The notes under the pieces are model-generated. The model searched no databases. It saw nothing but the letters and a program-made list of their open reading frames with translations, and was not told the origin of the DNA. Shown piece by piece: positions 54,294 through 64,000 of a stretch of DNA of 64,000 bases (the first letter of the stretch is position 1; every line of letters starts with the position of its first letter). This DNA comes from Exophiala sp. HKRS030. Its lineage: Eukaryota > Ascomycota > Eurotiomycetes > Chaetothyriales > Herpotrichiellaceae. Location: the NCBI GenBank assembly GCA_023897205.1, contig JAHWDD010000008.1:1116001-1180000 (forward strand). Direction: 5' to 3'. The position numbers and the translations under genes are program-made.

Positions 54294-56439
54294 CTTGCGG
54301 CAAGGTTTAGGCCTTGCGGCCTGGGAACTTGGAGGTGGACAACTTGAAATGGAAGAAATGTGGTGGTGACTCAAAAACACGAGTTCACGAAAGCAGGTGT
54401 GTGTGAGTCCGATGTTCTCCGAATCTGGATTTCGCAGGCGTCGAGCCGAGGTGCGGCGTGGTCGATGCTCGAGCCAGTGGACGAGAGAGAGAGAGAGACG
54501 AAGCACGCGAAAGTGCAGAAGGGAGAGAGTTTCGCAGGAGAAGGGAAAGAAGACAAAAAGTGAAGGCGCGCGGAAGAGACTGCGAAGACACAGATGACTC
54601 GTATGAGCGACAACGTGAGTTACTCGTCCGGAGTATTGATGGATTGATGATTGATTTGTCTCTTCCACTGGCCTCGGGTTGTGGGGGAAAGAGGGCGAAA
54701 GGGCGAGAGGGCGAGAAGGCTCGCTAGCACCCACTAATAAAAGCCCACTTACCTACTCCGTATGTACCTAGGTAGACTCTGCTCTACCTGCACTTTGAAC
54801 AAGGCACATGATTATCAGCTGCAACGATAATAATAATAATAATTGATCCCCTGGTCCGAGGCTTCGGGCCTTCTGGCCATTTGCTCTCGCCAGCATCATC
54901 ACGTCGAGTCTTTGCTCTCCATTTTTGCAGTACTCTTCACTTACCTAGTTAATTTCGCTCATGCTGGTTTTCAACTATCATGCACCAATAATTATTATTA
55001 TTTCATGGAACACATCAATACAAGCGCGCTCGGCGAAGTAGTGGTTCAATCATTATTCTCAGCATCCCTCGTGTGTTGAATTTCCGGACTTGTACAGTAG
55101 AGTTTTCTCTTCTTCCCGCTGATGGATTCCGTGACTTTCCGCATTCAGCCTTGCGATTCCGGGAATTTTCGGCCAAGGCTGGTAGTGTAGGCCGATATTC
55201 ACCTAGTCACGTGCCTACCACGACAATACCTCCACTACACCATAGGATCGCTCTTTGATGGTCTATCAGATAACGAGCGGCAGGAAATCATCTTTCTAGA
55301 TTTGATTGCTAATGTGGTACCACGAGTACATTGTGTCTTTGAGTACAACGAAACTCTCCCTGATTACGACGATCTTGTTGCGCTAGAATGTGCAGTAAAG
55401 GTTACTGGACGAAGGGTCTTCTAGACTACACCTTCATCCTGGAGAGATGTTCTGATATCGGTGTCCCTTACATTCTCATTACTAGGGATGCTGTGCTGGC
55501 CGATGATAGACGGTGCCTACAGACTGAGTAAGCTTTACAATCCTTGAAGTTTTAGCAGACAGATTAGGCACTACGACTTTTCTTTGCGGAACAATTTTTA
55601 GGCTGGCAGTCAGAAAGAGCGTCAGCTTATTTGTCTTCGTCTGTCGCCATTACCAGTACCACGTTGGCCTCAGTAATCCTACTGAGGTCTATCGTCTCAA
55701 TGCTGCAAAGGAGGTGGTCTTGACAAGCATTGTTACTATTTTGTGTTACTGTCTGTGCGGCAGTAATTGCTCTGTGCTTCGCAGCCGGCAGCTTGAGTGT
55801 CTTCCCTCTGAAGAGTGGTATCATGCCGATGGGCAATGGTTGCTGTTGGTAGAGCCTGGTGTTCCTACTCGAGATTGTTTCACGGTTAGCTGACTGGTTT
55901 CGAAGTGTAGAAGATGGCCATGCAGACCACCGGATTGAGGAGTTTGCAGAGCACACAAACTTGCGTCATTCGCCTTCGTTGCCAGTGAGTTCCAGCACAG
56001 TGGTGGAGAGGCTTCGCACGAGGCAGATCTATCCCAAGACGTCCGACACGGCATGAGCTTTGCACAACGAGTGTGAAAGTATGGCTTTGAGGTGCAGTAG
56101 CCAAATGCGCAGCTGGTCATGCTGTCGAAGAGACTTCTCGAAGCGCCCGGAAAACCGGTTGACGAAGAGTACTGTGTCTGCGGACTCGGCTGGCCAGGCT
56201 GTATCATCCACTGACCTCGACAATCAAGAAGATGTGGGCATTGCGGTCAAGTCAAGCGGCCTTTTCAGGCCCCCTTGTTCACTTTGGGCTTCACTTTGGG
56301 CTTCGTGTTGAGAATCGATTCTGATCCCCATTACTTCCACCTTTGTCCCTCACATACTAAATCACAACATAGTTTGAGTGGTTGAATACTCCAGAGCACA
56401 AGATTCTGACAAGACCAAGAACTGATTCGATCGGTGGTC
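54294..56439. other. Upstream of kinase gene, relics only
   Basis: GA-rich sequence at about 54480-54570 is the likely 5' region of the dehydrogenase kinase. A TAA/ATT triplet pair at about 54826-54845 and 54986-55006 is inverted and could pair. A frame at about 55245-55425 (+; DNERQEIIFLDLIANVVPRV, ending at a TAG) looks coding but is not recognised. Nothing else is supported. Confidence 0.4.
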
Positions 56440-56690
56440 AAAGTTCCAGAAATGCCTACTTGGCAGAGTATTCAGGAATACACAAGATGGAGGAGCAAAT
56501 GCCACAACACTCAGCGGCGAGTCTTGACTTCTCCAAAGTCCGTTTCCGTTTCCGTTTCCGTTTCCAGACCTGAGCATCTCGCCAGTTGACCTGAGCCCTG
56601 ACTAAGCTATTCCGAGCTCTGGCTGTGCGATCTTGAGTAAGGCTTAGTGTGTCCTGAGGCGTACACTGAGCAGCGTGAGAACAGCCTGAA
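56440..56690 (-). repeat. Dispersed repeat R2, copy 3, with hexamer run
   Basis: The reverse complement aligns with copy 1: GCTCGGAATAGCTTAGTCAG, GGGCTCAGGTCAACTGGCG, GATGCTCAGGTCTGGAAACG, then AAGTCAAGACTCGCCGCTGA. Where copy 1 has one GACGGAAATGG segment, this copy has an expanded GGAAAC hexamer run (four units, 56539-56563). A basic frame is shared (WKRKRKRKRTLEKSRLAAE). R2 thus contains a small expandable microsatellite. Confidence 0.72.
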
Positions 56691-56987
56691 TCTGACACGG
56701 AACCCATAACTTGGACCCCTAGGGTTCCTAGTTTCCGGTGTTTCACATGCGACGCCAAGCCCCCCTTATAAGTTGTTCTCCATTGAAGGCTTATGCTTCT
56801 CAGTGACCTTCACAAACAGAACGAGGACAACTATGCCGACAATCGCCTTCCACCAAAAGACAATCGATCAATTAAACGTCCAGTCCGAGAATTTTTGTTC
56901 AGGGTTGTTCCACGGCTAATATCTGTACCGGTTTTGTTGTAGTGTCTCTTTTCTCTGCGTGTCAGCACAATAACAACAAGTGGTGTT

Positions 56988-58585
56988 ATGCCGGCAAAAC
57001 TTCAACTCTCTGACAAGCAAGTCTCTTATTCGGATGTGAAGGACGACGAATCGAACATATTGCATAAACTCACGGCGTGGGATCGACGGTGCAAATTTTT
57101 CAATCACCTATATCGAAATCAGACCGTTATCCATGCAATCACTGCGCATCATCTTGGATTGAATGTCCAGCTATGCAAGGTAGCAGAGCCAGAAGAATGG
57201 ATCTACGGCAGCTTCAATGTGTGTATTCCGGTCTCCATCTCCAGCTGGAAAGGACAACCAACGGAACGGGTCATTATTCGATTTCCACTACCATATAAGG
57301 TGGGCGGCCCAGAAAATGCGGACGAAAAGCTTCGTTGCGAAGCTGGTACCTACATCTGGCTTCGGGAAAACTGTCCATCCGTCCCGATCCCTCGCCTACA
57401 TGGATTCGGACTCTCGACAGGTCAGAGAGTAAGAGCAAGACAATCAGAGTCGGGTTTCATACCTTGCTAACACCTAGTCAGTTTACAGCTATCGAGAACT
57501 TACCTCTCCTTCTCCAACTGGCTCACCATTTCTATCGCCGACTGCTTAATTGGCTGAAATTCCCCGTCCCTTCGAGATACGTTCGTCATGGAGAAGCAGA
57601 CTTTGACTCCTTGAGCTCTGGCTATCTTCTGATCGATTACATAGAGAAAACCGAGGGCCAAATGCTGTCGTGCACATGGAACGAGAGGCATGAAGAGAAG
57701 GGGCTACGTAGGAACCTCTTTCGAAACCTGTCCCGGATCCTATTGAACATGGCTCAAGTGCCACTTCCGCGCATTGGTTCCTTCACCGTGGACAATGACG
57801 GAGTCTTACACTTGGCCAACAGGCCACTGTCGCTAGTAACCCATCAGCTGGAAAATGAGCAGATCCCGGTGGATATTCCTCGTCATCTAACCTACACTTC
57901 CACGGACTCTTATGTGTTAGATACGCTAAACTGTTTACATGATAGCCGGTTACGCCATCAACCAAATGGTGTTAGCGACACTGGAGACTGTATCTACCAG
58001 ATGTCGGCTTTGGCTGCCATGAAAGCCACTTCGTCACTCTTTCTACGACGCGACCTCCGCCATGGACCTTTTGTTTTCAGCCTGACCGACCTACATCAGA
58101 GTAACATTTTTGTTGATGATGACTGGAATATCACATGCCTTGTTGATCTTGAATGGGCCTTCTCCTGTCCCGTCGAGATGATCCTCCCTCCTCGTTGGCT
58201 AGCGAACCAGGAAATCGACGAGATGGACGAGAAAATATACGATCCCGTTCGTCGCGAGTTCTTGGATGTTTTGGAGGAAACTGAGCAGGAGCTTTCCATC
58301 CAATTCCGCGACAGACTCTCCGTCATCATGAGACAAGCATGGGAAATGGGGACTTTCTGGTACACTTTGGCTCTTCACAGTCCAATGGGGCTTGTTCGAG
58401 TATTCTACGATCACATCCAGCCGATACTCGCCAATGGGCACGAAGAGAACGACGCGTTTTACACAATTATGATGGAATATTGGACCATCGAGACGACTCC
58501 ATTCATTAATAAGAAACTGGCAGATGAGGAGGACTATGATAAGCAGCTCCGTCAAGCGTTCGAGGACCAAGTGGAGCCCCGTTGA
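56988..58585 (+). CDS. APH-fold kinase-like protein, 514 aa
   Basis: Fungal aminoglycoside-phosphotransferase-like protein. Exon 1 is 56988-57428, the intron is 57429-57481 (GTAAGA...TCAG) and exon 2 is 57482-58585; the join reads LSTGQR-FTAIENLP, typical of the family. The N-lobe includes VIIRFPLPYKVGG and CEAGTYIWLRE, and SGYLLIDYIEKTEG is the hinge. The catalytic loop FSLTDLHQSNIFVDDDWNI has D350 and N355. The metal-binding LVDLEWAF gives D369. The C-terminal lobe includes WYTLALHSPMGL. It is complete in length, with clean codon use. The substrate is unknown. Another member lies about 800 bp downstream in the opposite orientation. Confidence 0.9.
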
Positions 58586-59424
58586 GGCAGCTTCATTTTC
58601 CTGTTTGCCCTTGAGGATGACCTTGGTTCTGGGCCGTCCCTTCCTTTTTTGCCGCCTCTCCGGCATTTCGAGCCGCCTTGTCGAGAGATTCCAACCCCTT
58701 CTTATTTCTCTTTGCTTTGACGGTATCTGAAGACGAGGAAAACTGGTTCATCGCTTTAGGCGGGACTTTGGCAGCGATGTTCCCTTCTTCAGAGCACCAT
58801 CGGAGGAGTCTGAGCGTTGATCGGCCATTTCTCTTGATGGACGTTTGAATATATTGACTACTTCTCGGTTAGCAAGCAGCCCAAACACCGATGAGACCTG
58901 TCTCTCACATTTTTGGATACAATGTTTTACAAAGTTCGAACACTCTATCGCCTCGTTCGAAAGAAAATTACCTTGGAAATTATTAATGGCAGTAAGAATC
59001 TTTATACCAAACTGTATGCCCACCTTCTGACAATCTATTCCAAATTGTGGGTCTCTTCTTCATGCAAGATCGACTTCTACAATCCAATACTGCAGACTCC
59101 CTCACACGCCAGGTAAAAGATATTGAAACGACTGCTGCAGCAGTTTAGCAGAATCAGGCATCGGCCCAACAAGTTTCGGGTATGGAGACGACAAGACTCA
59201 ATGAGAAGAGGCGCTGAAGTGGCCACGAAGAAGAATAGGGTCATGCACAGTTCGTTGGTGTGGTGATGAAGAATTGCTGCTCATACAAGCTGCTACGGAT
59301 GGGTTGACATGGTATTTGGCCTGGAGTTATCGATGTTATGCGTTCATATTCTAAATTCTTTTTGGTAGGCCGGTTGATTGGAGTATTGGAACACCTTCTT
59401 GAGAGACTCTCAAGGCGACGCGAA
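58586..59424. other. Intergenic, possible Lys-rich remnant
   Basis: On the minus strand a Lys/Gly-rich frame (about 58740-58592, KAKRNKKGLESLDKAARNAG) follows frame-shifted coding-like sequence to about 59023. It looks like the end of a lost gene. The family is not recognised. Confidence 0.35.
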
Positions 59425-61249
59425 TCAGCCATCCTCATCAAAATCATCGAAGGGGAAATGGTTCCTGATCCCATCTTTCTCTGCAGGATCCGCAGCCGCA
59501 ACCATCCGCTCCTTGATATCTTGGGCCAGTTCTCTGGTAGCCGTGAAATCCTCGTTGGGCACCCAACCATACACGTCGACCCTGAGTGTTTCCCTCATTT
59601 GATCCATCATGGTGTCCATCTCTTGCTGCCGGCCGAGGAGTTCTGTGATGGACTGGGTGGATTCCTCAGAGAACTGGATGGGCGGGGTCTCACATGTGGT
59701 TGAGCCGGAAGAAACAACATCTTGCCAATGCTGGATCGCATTGATCAGTTCGGCTTGAAGAGTGATCGAGTCGCCCTCCCACGGCGTTCCTGCGTGTTTG
59801 TACAGGCGTTGGTGCAAGACCACTCCGCTGTTGAAGATGGCTTCGTAATGCTCTTCATTATATCGCAGAGTCAGTGCTGCGTATAGAAAGTGGGTGAGTC
59901 GCTTGATGTGTACTTGCTTCACGGCCACCTGCTCTTCCGGGTTCAGCGCATCAAAATCCGGTGAAAGTTCGCGGGCTGGCTGGATCATGCGCTCCGACTC
60001 AGGGTCTCCGTAGTTCTGGAAATGCTCGGGTATACCGGCAGATAGACATAGCGGGAGAGCAGTTGCATGCTGCCAATCGATGAGCCCAACAATGTCCAAA
60101 GATTCCGAGAGGAGGATGTTATTCGGTTGAAGGTCTGGATGGCGGAGGATTGGTCGACTGAGGCGGTCGTGTCGGCGGTACCCCAAACAATTTGCGAGTT
60201 TTAGGTATTTGTCGATGGCGTCGATGTGAGACTGTGGCGACATCTTTTGGTACTTGTGCACTTCACGGTAGAGTCGTTCATAGTGTAGGCGCGGCTTTGC
60301 GAACGTCTTGGTCCACTGGAGTTCTCGCTCACCAACCGCAACAAAAGGGCCATTCGAGTTGCACCCTGGAACGTTAGACGGGGAGGGGGGGATGTGGTTC
60401 GCAGCATACGACTTACAAGGTCCACGGTCGCACTCGAGCGAATCTCTTCCTTTGTGCCACCAGCTGTAATGAGCCATCGGGCCTATGCAGAACTCATGCC
60501 CCTGACTCTGAAAGGGGACGGACTGCGACCTTTCATGCCGAGCCAGGTCATTTGGGAAGTAAATGCTCCCGCTGGCCGGGAGTTGCAATGAAAAGAGCCT
60601 TCGCTCCAACAGTACAATTTGCTCGACAACCTTGTGACGTTCTTTGAAGCTCAGTGAGAGCCAAACATCTCCTAGCGTCGTTCCTTCAAGTTTCTCCATG
60701 ATGATGTATTCCGCACCCACGGCATTAGACGCTGTCGAAGACCATCCATACACTCTCGGGACCGGTATTTGATTCAACCGTAGGTACTCCATCGTCGCGA
60801 CTTCGCTCGCGACGGTGTAGTGCCTCGGTACCGTGGACGGGTAGGGAAGTCGAGCCAGGGCCCGTCTTCCATTCCTGCAAGTCGCCTGAAGGATTCGATT
60901 GAAGCCACCCTCGGCGAACTTTTCGAGCGAAATTACATCCGCACAGCTGTCGGAGGATGCGATGGCACGGCGGAGAGCTCCAACCTCAAACTTCAGGTCC
61001 CTTTCCCTCCTTCTGAGAGGCTCATTGTAACTATGGCAATCAGCGGACGGTTCAGTATCGGCGGACGAGAGGGAATCAAAATTACATCCATCTGCCAGAT
61101 GTGTATTCGAACATGGCATCCACTTTTCCTCCTTGTGACGCAGTTGCATCCGGTGATGTTGATGCGCGTCTGAGCCAGCGCTTCACAGCCTCCGCGGTGG
61201 TATGTAGTCGAGACGTCCCAGAGGCGAGCCTGAGTTTTGCTAGTGCCAT
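59425..61249 (-). CDS. AIM9-like mitochondrial APH-family protein
   Basis: Exons are 61249-61086, 61030-60417 and 60365-59425; the introns are 55 bp (GTAATT...CATAG) and 51 bp (GTAAGT...TCCAG). The total is 1719 nt, 572 aa. Exon 1 is easy to miss because the main frame stays open through intron 1. The join at FEYTSGRW-IYNEPLRRRER restores the family motif and exposes a basic, Ser/Arg-rich N-terminus (MALAKLRLASGTSRLHTTAE) resembling a mitochondrial presequence, as in Aim9. The kinase-like core has KFAEGGFNRILQ, SEVATMEYLR and YIIMEKLEGT. The catalytic loop ILRHPDLQPNNILL has H335, D337 and N342, and LIDWQHA gives D356. The C-terminal tail is long and acidic (FDDFDEDG). Intron 2 (51 bp) has no stop and is a multiple of three, so retention would add 17 residues. 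Confidence 0.9.
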
Positions 61250-61764
61250 GGTGACCCAGCTAAACCAACCCTTTCTTTACGATTGCCTGCGAAGCCGCGG
61301 CGAAGAGTCAAAGACATGCTCCTTAGCAGAAGGGAGATTTGGGTCATGTCCGTCCTGGAGGAATTCACTCCAACGACACCAGAAAATGAACAGGGCCCAA
61401 AAGAAGAGGCCTATCTGATGGAGCTTTTAAGACTCCGCACCTGATGTGTCGACTTGTATTGTACAAGTACCATTGCGGACCGAGCCTAGTAGAGTAGGCC
61501 TAATTTTAGCTCGAGACGCTCCCTGCCAGGCACCCGAACATGGGCTGAATATACTAGAATTAATCACTCTGCACCGGAGGAGCTATTGTTTAATCAAGGT
61601 TGGGACTCATTTCTGGCTCCAGAAGGCTTCATTTCTCAGGACTTCTTCACCTAGCCGTTCAATCAAGAAAACAACAAGTCCTTCGCTCGTTGTACCCAAA
61701 ACTTGAATGGCTTCCAGCCATGGTTTTAGCTACTACAGTCCTTGGCCCTCAGAACTCATTTGAT
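61250..61764. other. Intergenic, divergent promoter
   Basis: No gene is seen. The stretch separates the AIM9-like gene from the diverging, decayed family member. Confidence 0.4.
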
Positions 61765-62680
61765 GATCCCTTTGCTTACACCAGCGGGCACTGGCTTCAC
61801 CAAGACGAGACACGGCAACAAGGTCGATATGTGAAATTCGACTTTCCTCAACTGTGTCGCAAAGCCGTAGAGGCATGCGACGGTGCTAGGAATGTCCTGC
61901 GGTGAGGGAAAAAAAGAGGGAGGCTTCAATCGGGTGTTCATCTACTCCATGGACAAAGGAGCACGCGTTGCTGCGAGAATACCATTCCATGTCGCTGGCC
62001 CAAAAGGCCTAATGACACATTCAGAGGTCGCCACAATGGCATACGATAAACATGCTGTCATCTGTCGTGAAGTTTGGCTGATTGATACAATGCAGTCAAG
62101 TCCTGTATGGACATCCCTGTGCCCATCGTCCTTGATTGGAACTCGGACGAACGAAATCCAGTAGGGGCTGAATTCATGATCATGGATTGAGAGAGAGTAC
62201 CGGTTCTGTCAACAAGCCTGTGAGTGGTCCTTGCGTGGATTCGCGCCGAAACTTGCGGCTGCGAGAGCACTGGACGAAAATTTAGTCAGGCCGTTGCGGT
62301 ATTGCCATTCGTCCTGGCGCTGGCGCGACGATGCTGCGGCATTCCGCCAAGAACTTATTGAACTCTCACAGCGATGGTCTGAACTCGGCCTACCCGGATC
62401 ATGTCCGTACCAGCCTTGCACTGAGGAGCTTGCAGTGCACAAAATTCAGTGGGAAGACGTTGAACACCGTCATAGAATCAAACTCTTCCTGTGCCAGGAA
62501 GACGGATGGATCCCAGCCGAGAGCTGGGAGTCTGCAAGAGCGGCATAAAAAGAAATGTTCAAGGTATGGATGGAAACTGCGCTTGAATCAGACGATCCAG
62601 GGATGAACGAAGCTCGAGCACGGAGATTTTGGCCGTGGATCGAACCAGATCAAGGATGTGGCATCCCTAAAAATTCAGGA
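61765..62680 (+). pseudogene. AIM9/APH-like gene with deleted core
   Basis: The 5' part reads DPFAYTSGHWLHQDETRQQG (about 61765-61825) and RYVKFDFPQL, then EGGFNRVFIYSMDKGARVAA, HSEVATMAYD and, in another frame, NPVGAEFMIMD followed by TGA (about 62190). The 3' part resumes at about 62300 with WRDDAAAFRQELIELSQRWS, CPYQPCTEELAVHKIQWED, DGWIPAESWESA and EARARRFWPW, the C-terminal signature of the same family. The catalytic loop and DxW region between these parts are gone, and several frame changes remain. It is a non-functional paralogue next to the intact AIM9-like gene. Confidence 0.85.
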
Positions 62681-62929
62681 CACGAGGACGGATTCCTCGA
62701 CAGAGAGCAGTATGCATACCTGGAGCCTCTCGTTTTTCTTTCCTTCTGAAATATGTGCTCTCTAGGGCAAGCCTGTCTCCCAACGAGATGAATGATTGTC
62801 CAGGAAGTTGTGAATGCGCAGTTTGCTCGCTTATTTCAGCCGCTGTCACCGTCGTGGCCCGGGTTCGCAGGTTTCTTTCGTCGTGGGATCGGAAAATGCT
62901 AACGCTAGAATCGGGAAGGTATGTCTTGC

Positions 62930-63140
62930 CCGTCTTGTGCTCAGAATACCGCCGTTCTTCTTCTCGCAGGCATTGTTCTTCCTTTCACAGGTGTGGTTCT
63001 TTCTCTCGGCGACATTACACTATCGTGGCAGACTCTTTGGTGACAAGACAACCCCAATATTCTATCTCTTGCAGATATATCTCTTCTTCTCCTAGATACG
63101 TCTCTTCTTCTCGCAGATGCTTCTCTTTCTTCAAGCAAGC
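62930..63140. repeat. Degenerate tandem repeat, Arg-rich when read in reverse
   Basis: Repeated TCTTCTTCTC-GCAGRY-like words recur with a period of roughly 21-27 bp. Read on the minus strand they give Arg-rich units (ARRRDVSRRRRDISARD). No complete gene encloses them, so it is probably a remnant of a repetitive coding exon. Confidence 0.45.
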
Positions 63141-64000
63141 GACGCAGGGGGTCTAATTCGTCGGACGATATCTGAGGATCCGCATTCAGTTCGAGAGATT
63201 GAGTATGAATGCTAAAGAGGGTCGCACCTAGAAAGAAGCTATATGTTGTGTTGGTCGCACCTCAATAACAACAACAAAGCGATTTAAAGATGCCTGCGGT
63301 GAGTCGCACTCACATGAGCTGGGCAGTTCTGGAATATTAGTCACGTGAGTGGCCCGGAACTTCGAACCAGTCGGTACGAATACGATCACGATTACGATTG
63401 TCGTTCGCTAGATACGGAGTAAAATGTACGGAATTCAACAGCTCTTGGTCAATGCTTTCGCTGTCCTTTGGTTTGCCAGATTGTCTCAAACTCATCCTCC
63501 TACGACGACGACGACACGTATTAACTCCATTTCAAGTTCACTCTCATTGCGGCTGGACCTCGGCTGAAATTTTGCGGTGCGAACAAGGAATTATTTAACG
63601 ACGTGTTGACATCATTCCAACGCGCCATGGTAGAAGCCCGAAGCCCTCGACTGCCTAACGCCACACTTCATTTGTTAGGAAAGGAAAGGACAAGTGGCTG
63701 TGTCACAGAGCAACTTTCCCACACGATATGACGACAACAACGTAACTTTCTAAACAATCAGCCGACGACTTTATCAATTCCATCCATCCTTCAAATTGCA
63801 TTCTTAGAGTATCTTCATCTCTCCTTGAGTGGTATGATTCTTAATGTGTAAAAGTCCGCATGTTTTTCCCTGCTTTTGCTTCTGCTTTTCGAAAGCGTCG
63901 CTATCGGCTTTTTCCTAAATTCTGATTTCGGGAACGCACAATATTCGTCTCATGTTGCTCTTACAAAGTCCCACATAAACCCTGAACACAACCTCCCAGG
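63141..64000. other. Right edge, no recognised gene
   Basis: A partial R1-like element lies at about 63318-63350 (GGGCAGTTCTGGAATATTAG then TCACGTGA). No coding region is supported to the end of the window. Confidence 0.4.

Noticed and set aside
59425..61149. Single uninterrupted 574-codon ORF as the AIM9-like protein
   Set aside because: The open frame runs through two introns. Splicing restores the motifs FEYTSGRWIYNEP and DRGPWCNSNG, so the three-exon model is preferred.
1..64000. CRISPR array, rRNA or prokaryotic operon structure
   Set aside because: Introns, gene families and repeat types are fungal; no regularly spaced identical repeats or rRNA signatures were seen.

Overview
The window comes from a filamentous ascomycete (Pezizomycotina). 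The evidence is short introns (mostly 51-205 bp, often with a CTGAC-type branch point), a Pkp-type mitochondrial dehydrogenase kinase, an LSM1 orthologue, a fungal arylamine N-acetyltransferase, AIM9/APH-type small-molecule kinases, and HET and HET-NACHT genes. Frequent TACTCCGTAC-like words suggest a eurotiomycete-like lineage, but that is only an impression. No rRNA, tRNA or CRISPR was seen. Real genes are few and compact, and they sit in long stretches of transposon and gene debris.

Layout. 1-5 kb: repeats surround an orphan two-exon gene (2569-3595), followed by a short APH-fold kinase (4222-4944). 5-16 kb: mostly dead mobile DNA, with a ~3.3 kb Tc1/mariner-like relic with eroded terminal inverted repeats (about 6600-9931) and a Tad-like LINE relic (about 10560-14340). 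16.3-17.5 kb: arylamine N-acetyltransferase. 20.5-23.4 kb: a six-exon Ser/Thr-rich secreted protein. 22-31 kb: a graveyard in which scrambled pieces of two families lie between microsatellites. The families are a trypsin-like (PA clan) protein and a PD-(D/E)XK-like protein. One intact member of each survives, at 34495-36454 (+) and 29164-30622 (-). 31-33.4 kb: relics of a MAPKKK and a cytochrome P450. 37.7-38.5 kb: an orphan repeat protein. 40-41 kb: a dynamin stalk/GED fragment without a GTPase domain. 43.2-43.9 kb: LSM1. 45.7-47.8 kb: a decayed HET-NACHT gene, followed at 48.5-49.7 kb by a HET gene with one frameshift. 52.9-54.3 kb: the dehydrogenase kinase. 57-62.7 kb: two intact APH-like kinases (one an AIM9 relative with a hidden first exon) and an internally deleted third copy.

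Housekeeping genes (LSM1, the dehydrogenase kinase, probably AIM9) act as islands of conserved function in mRNA decay and mitochondria. The rest looks like a birth-and-death accessory region: protease-like, nuclease-like, HET, NACHT and dynamin genes, the classes that build fungal allorecognition and defence repertoires, are present in intact, frameshifted and fragmentary form. At least two previously unnamed dispersed repeat families recur between them. The most unusual features are the shattered trypsin-like/PD-(D/E)XK families (including a piece inside another gene's intron), a recurring ~75 bp motif beside genes, and an orphan gene flanked by direct repeats whose start codon lies in a tandem-repeat unit. 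All splice sites were read by eye and are inferences from frame and consensus.
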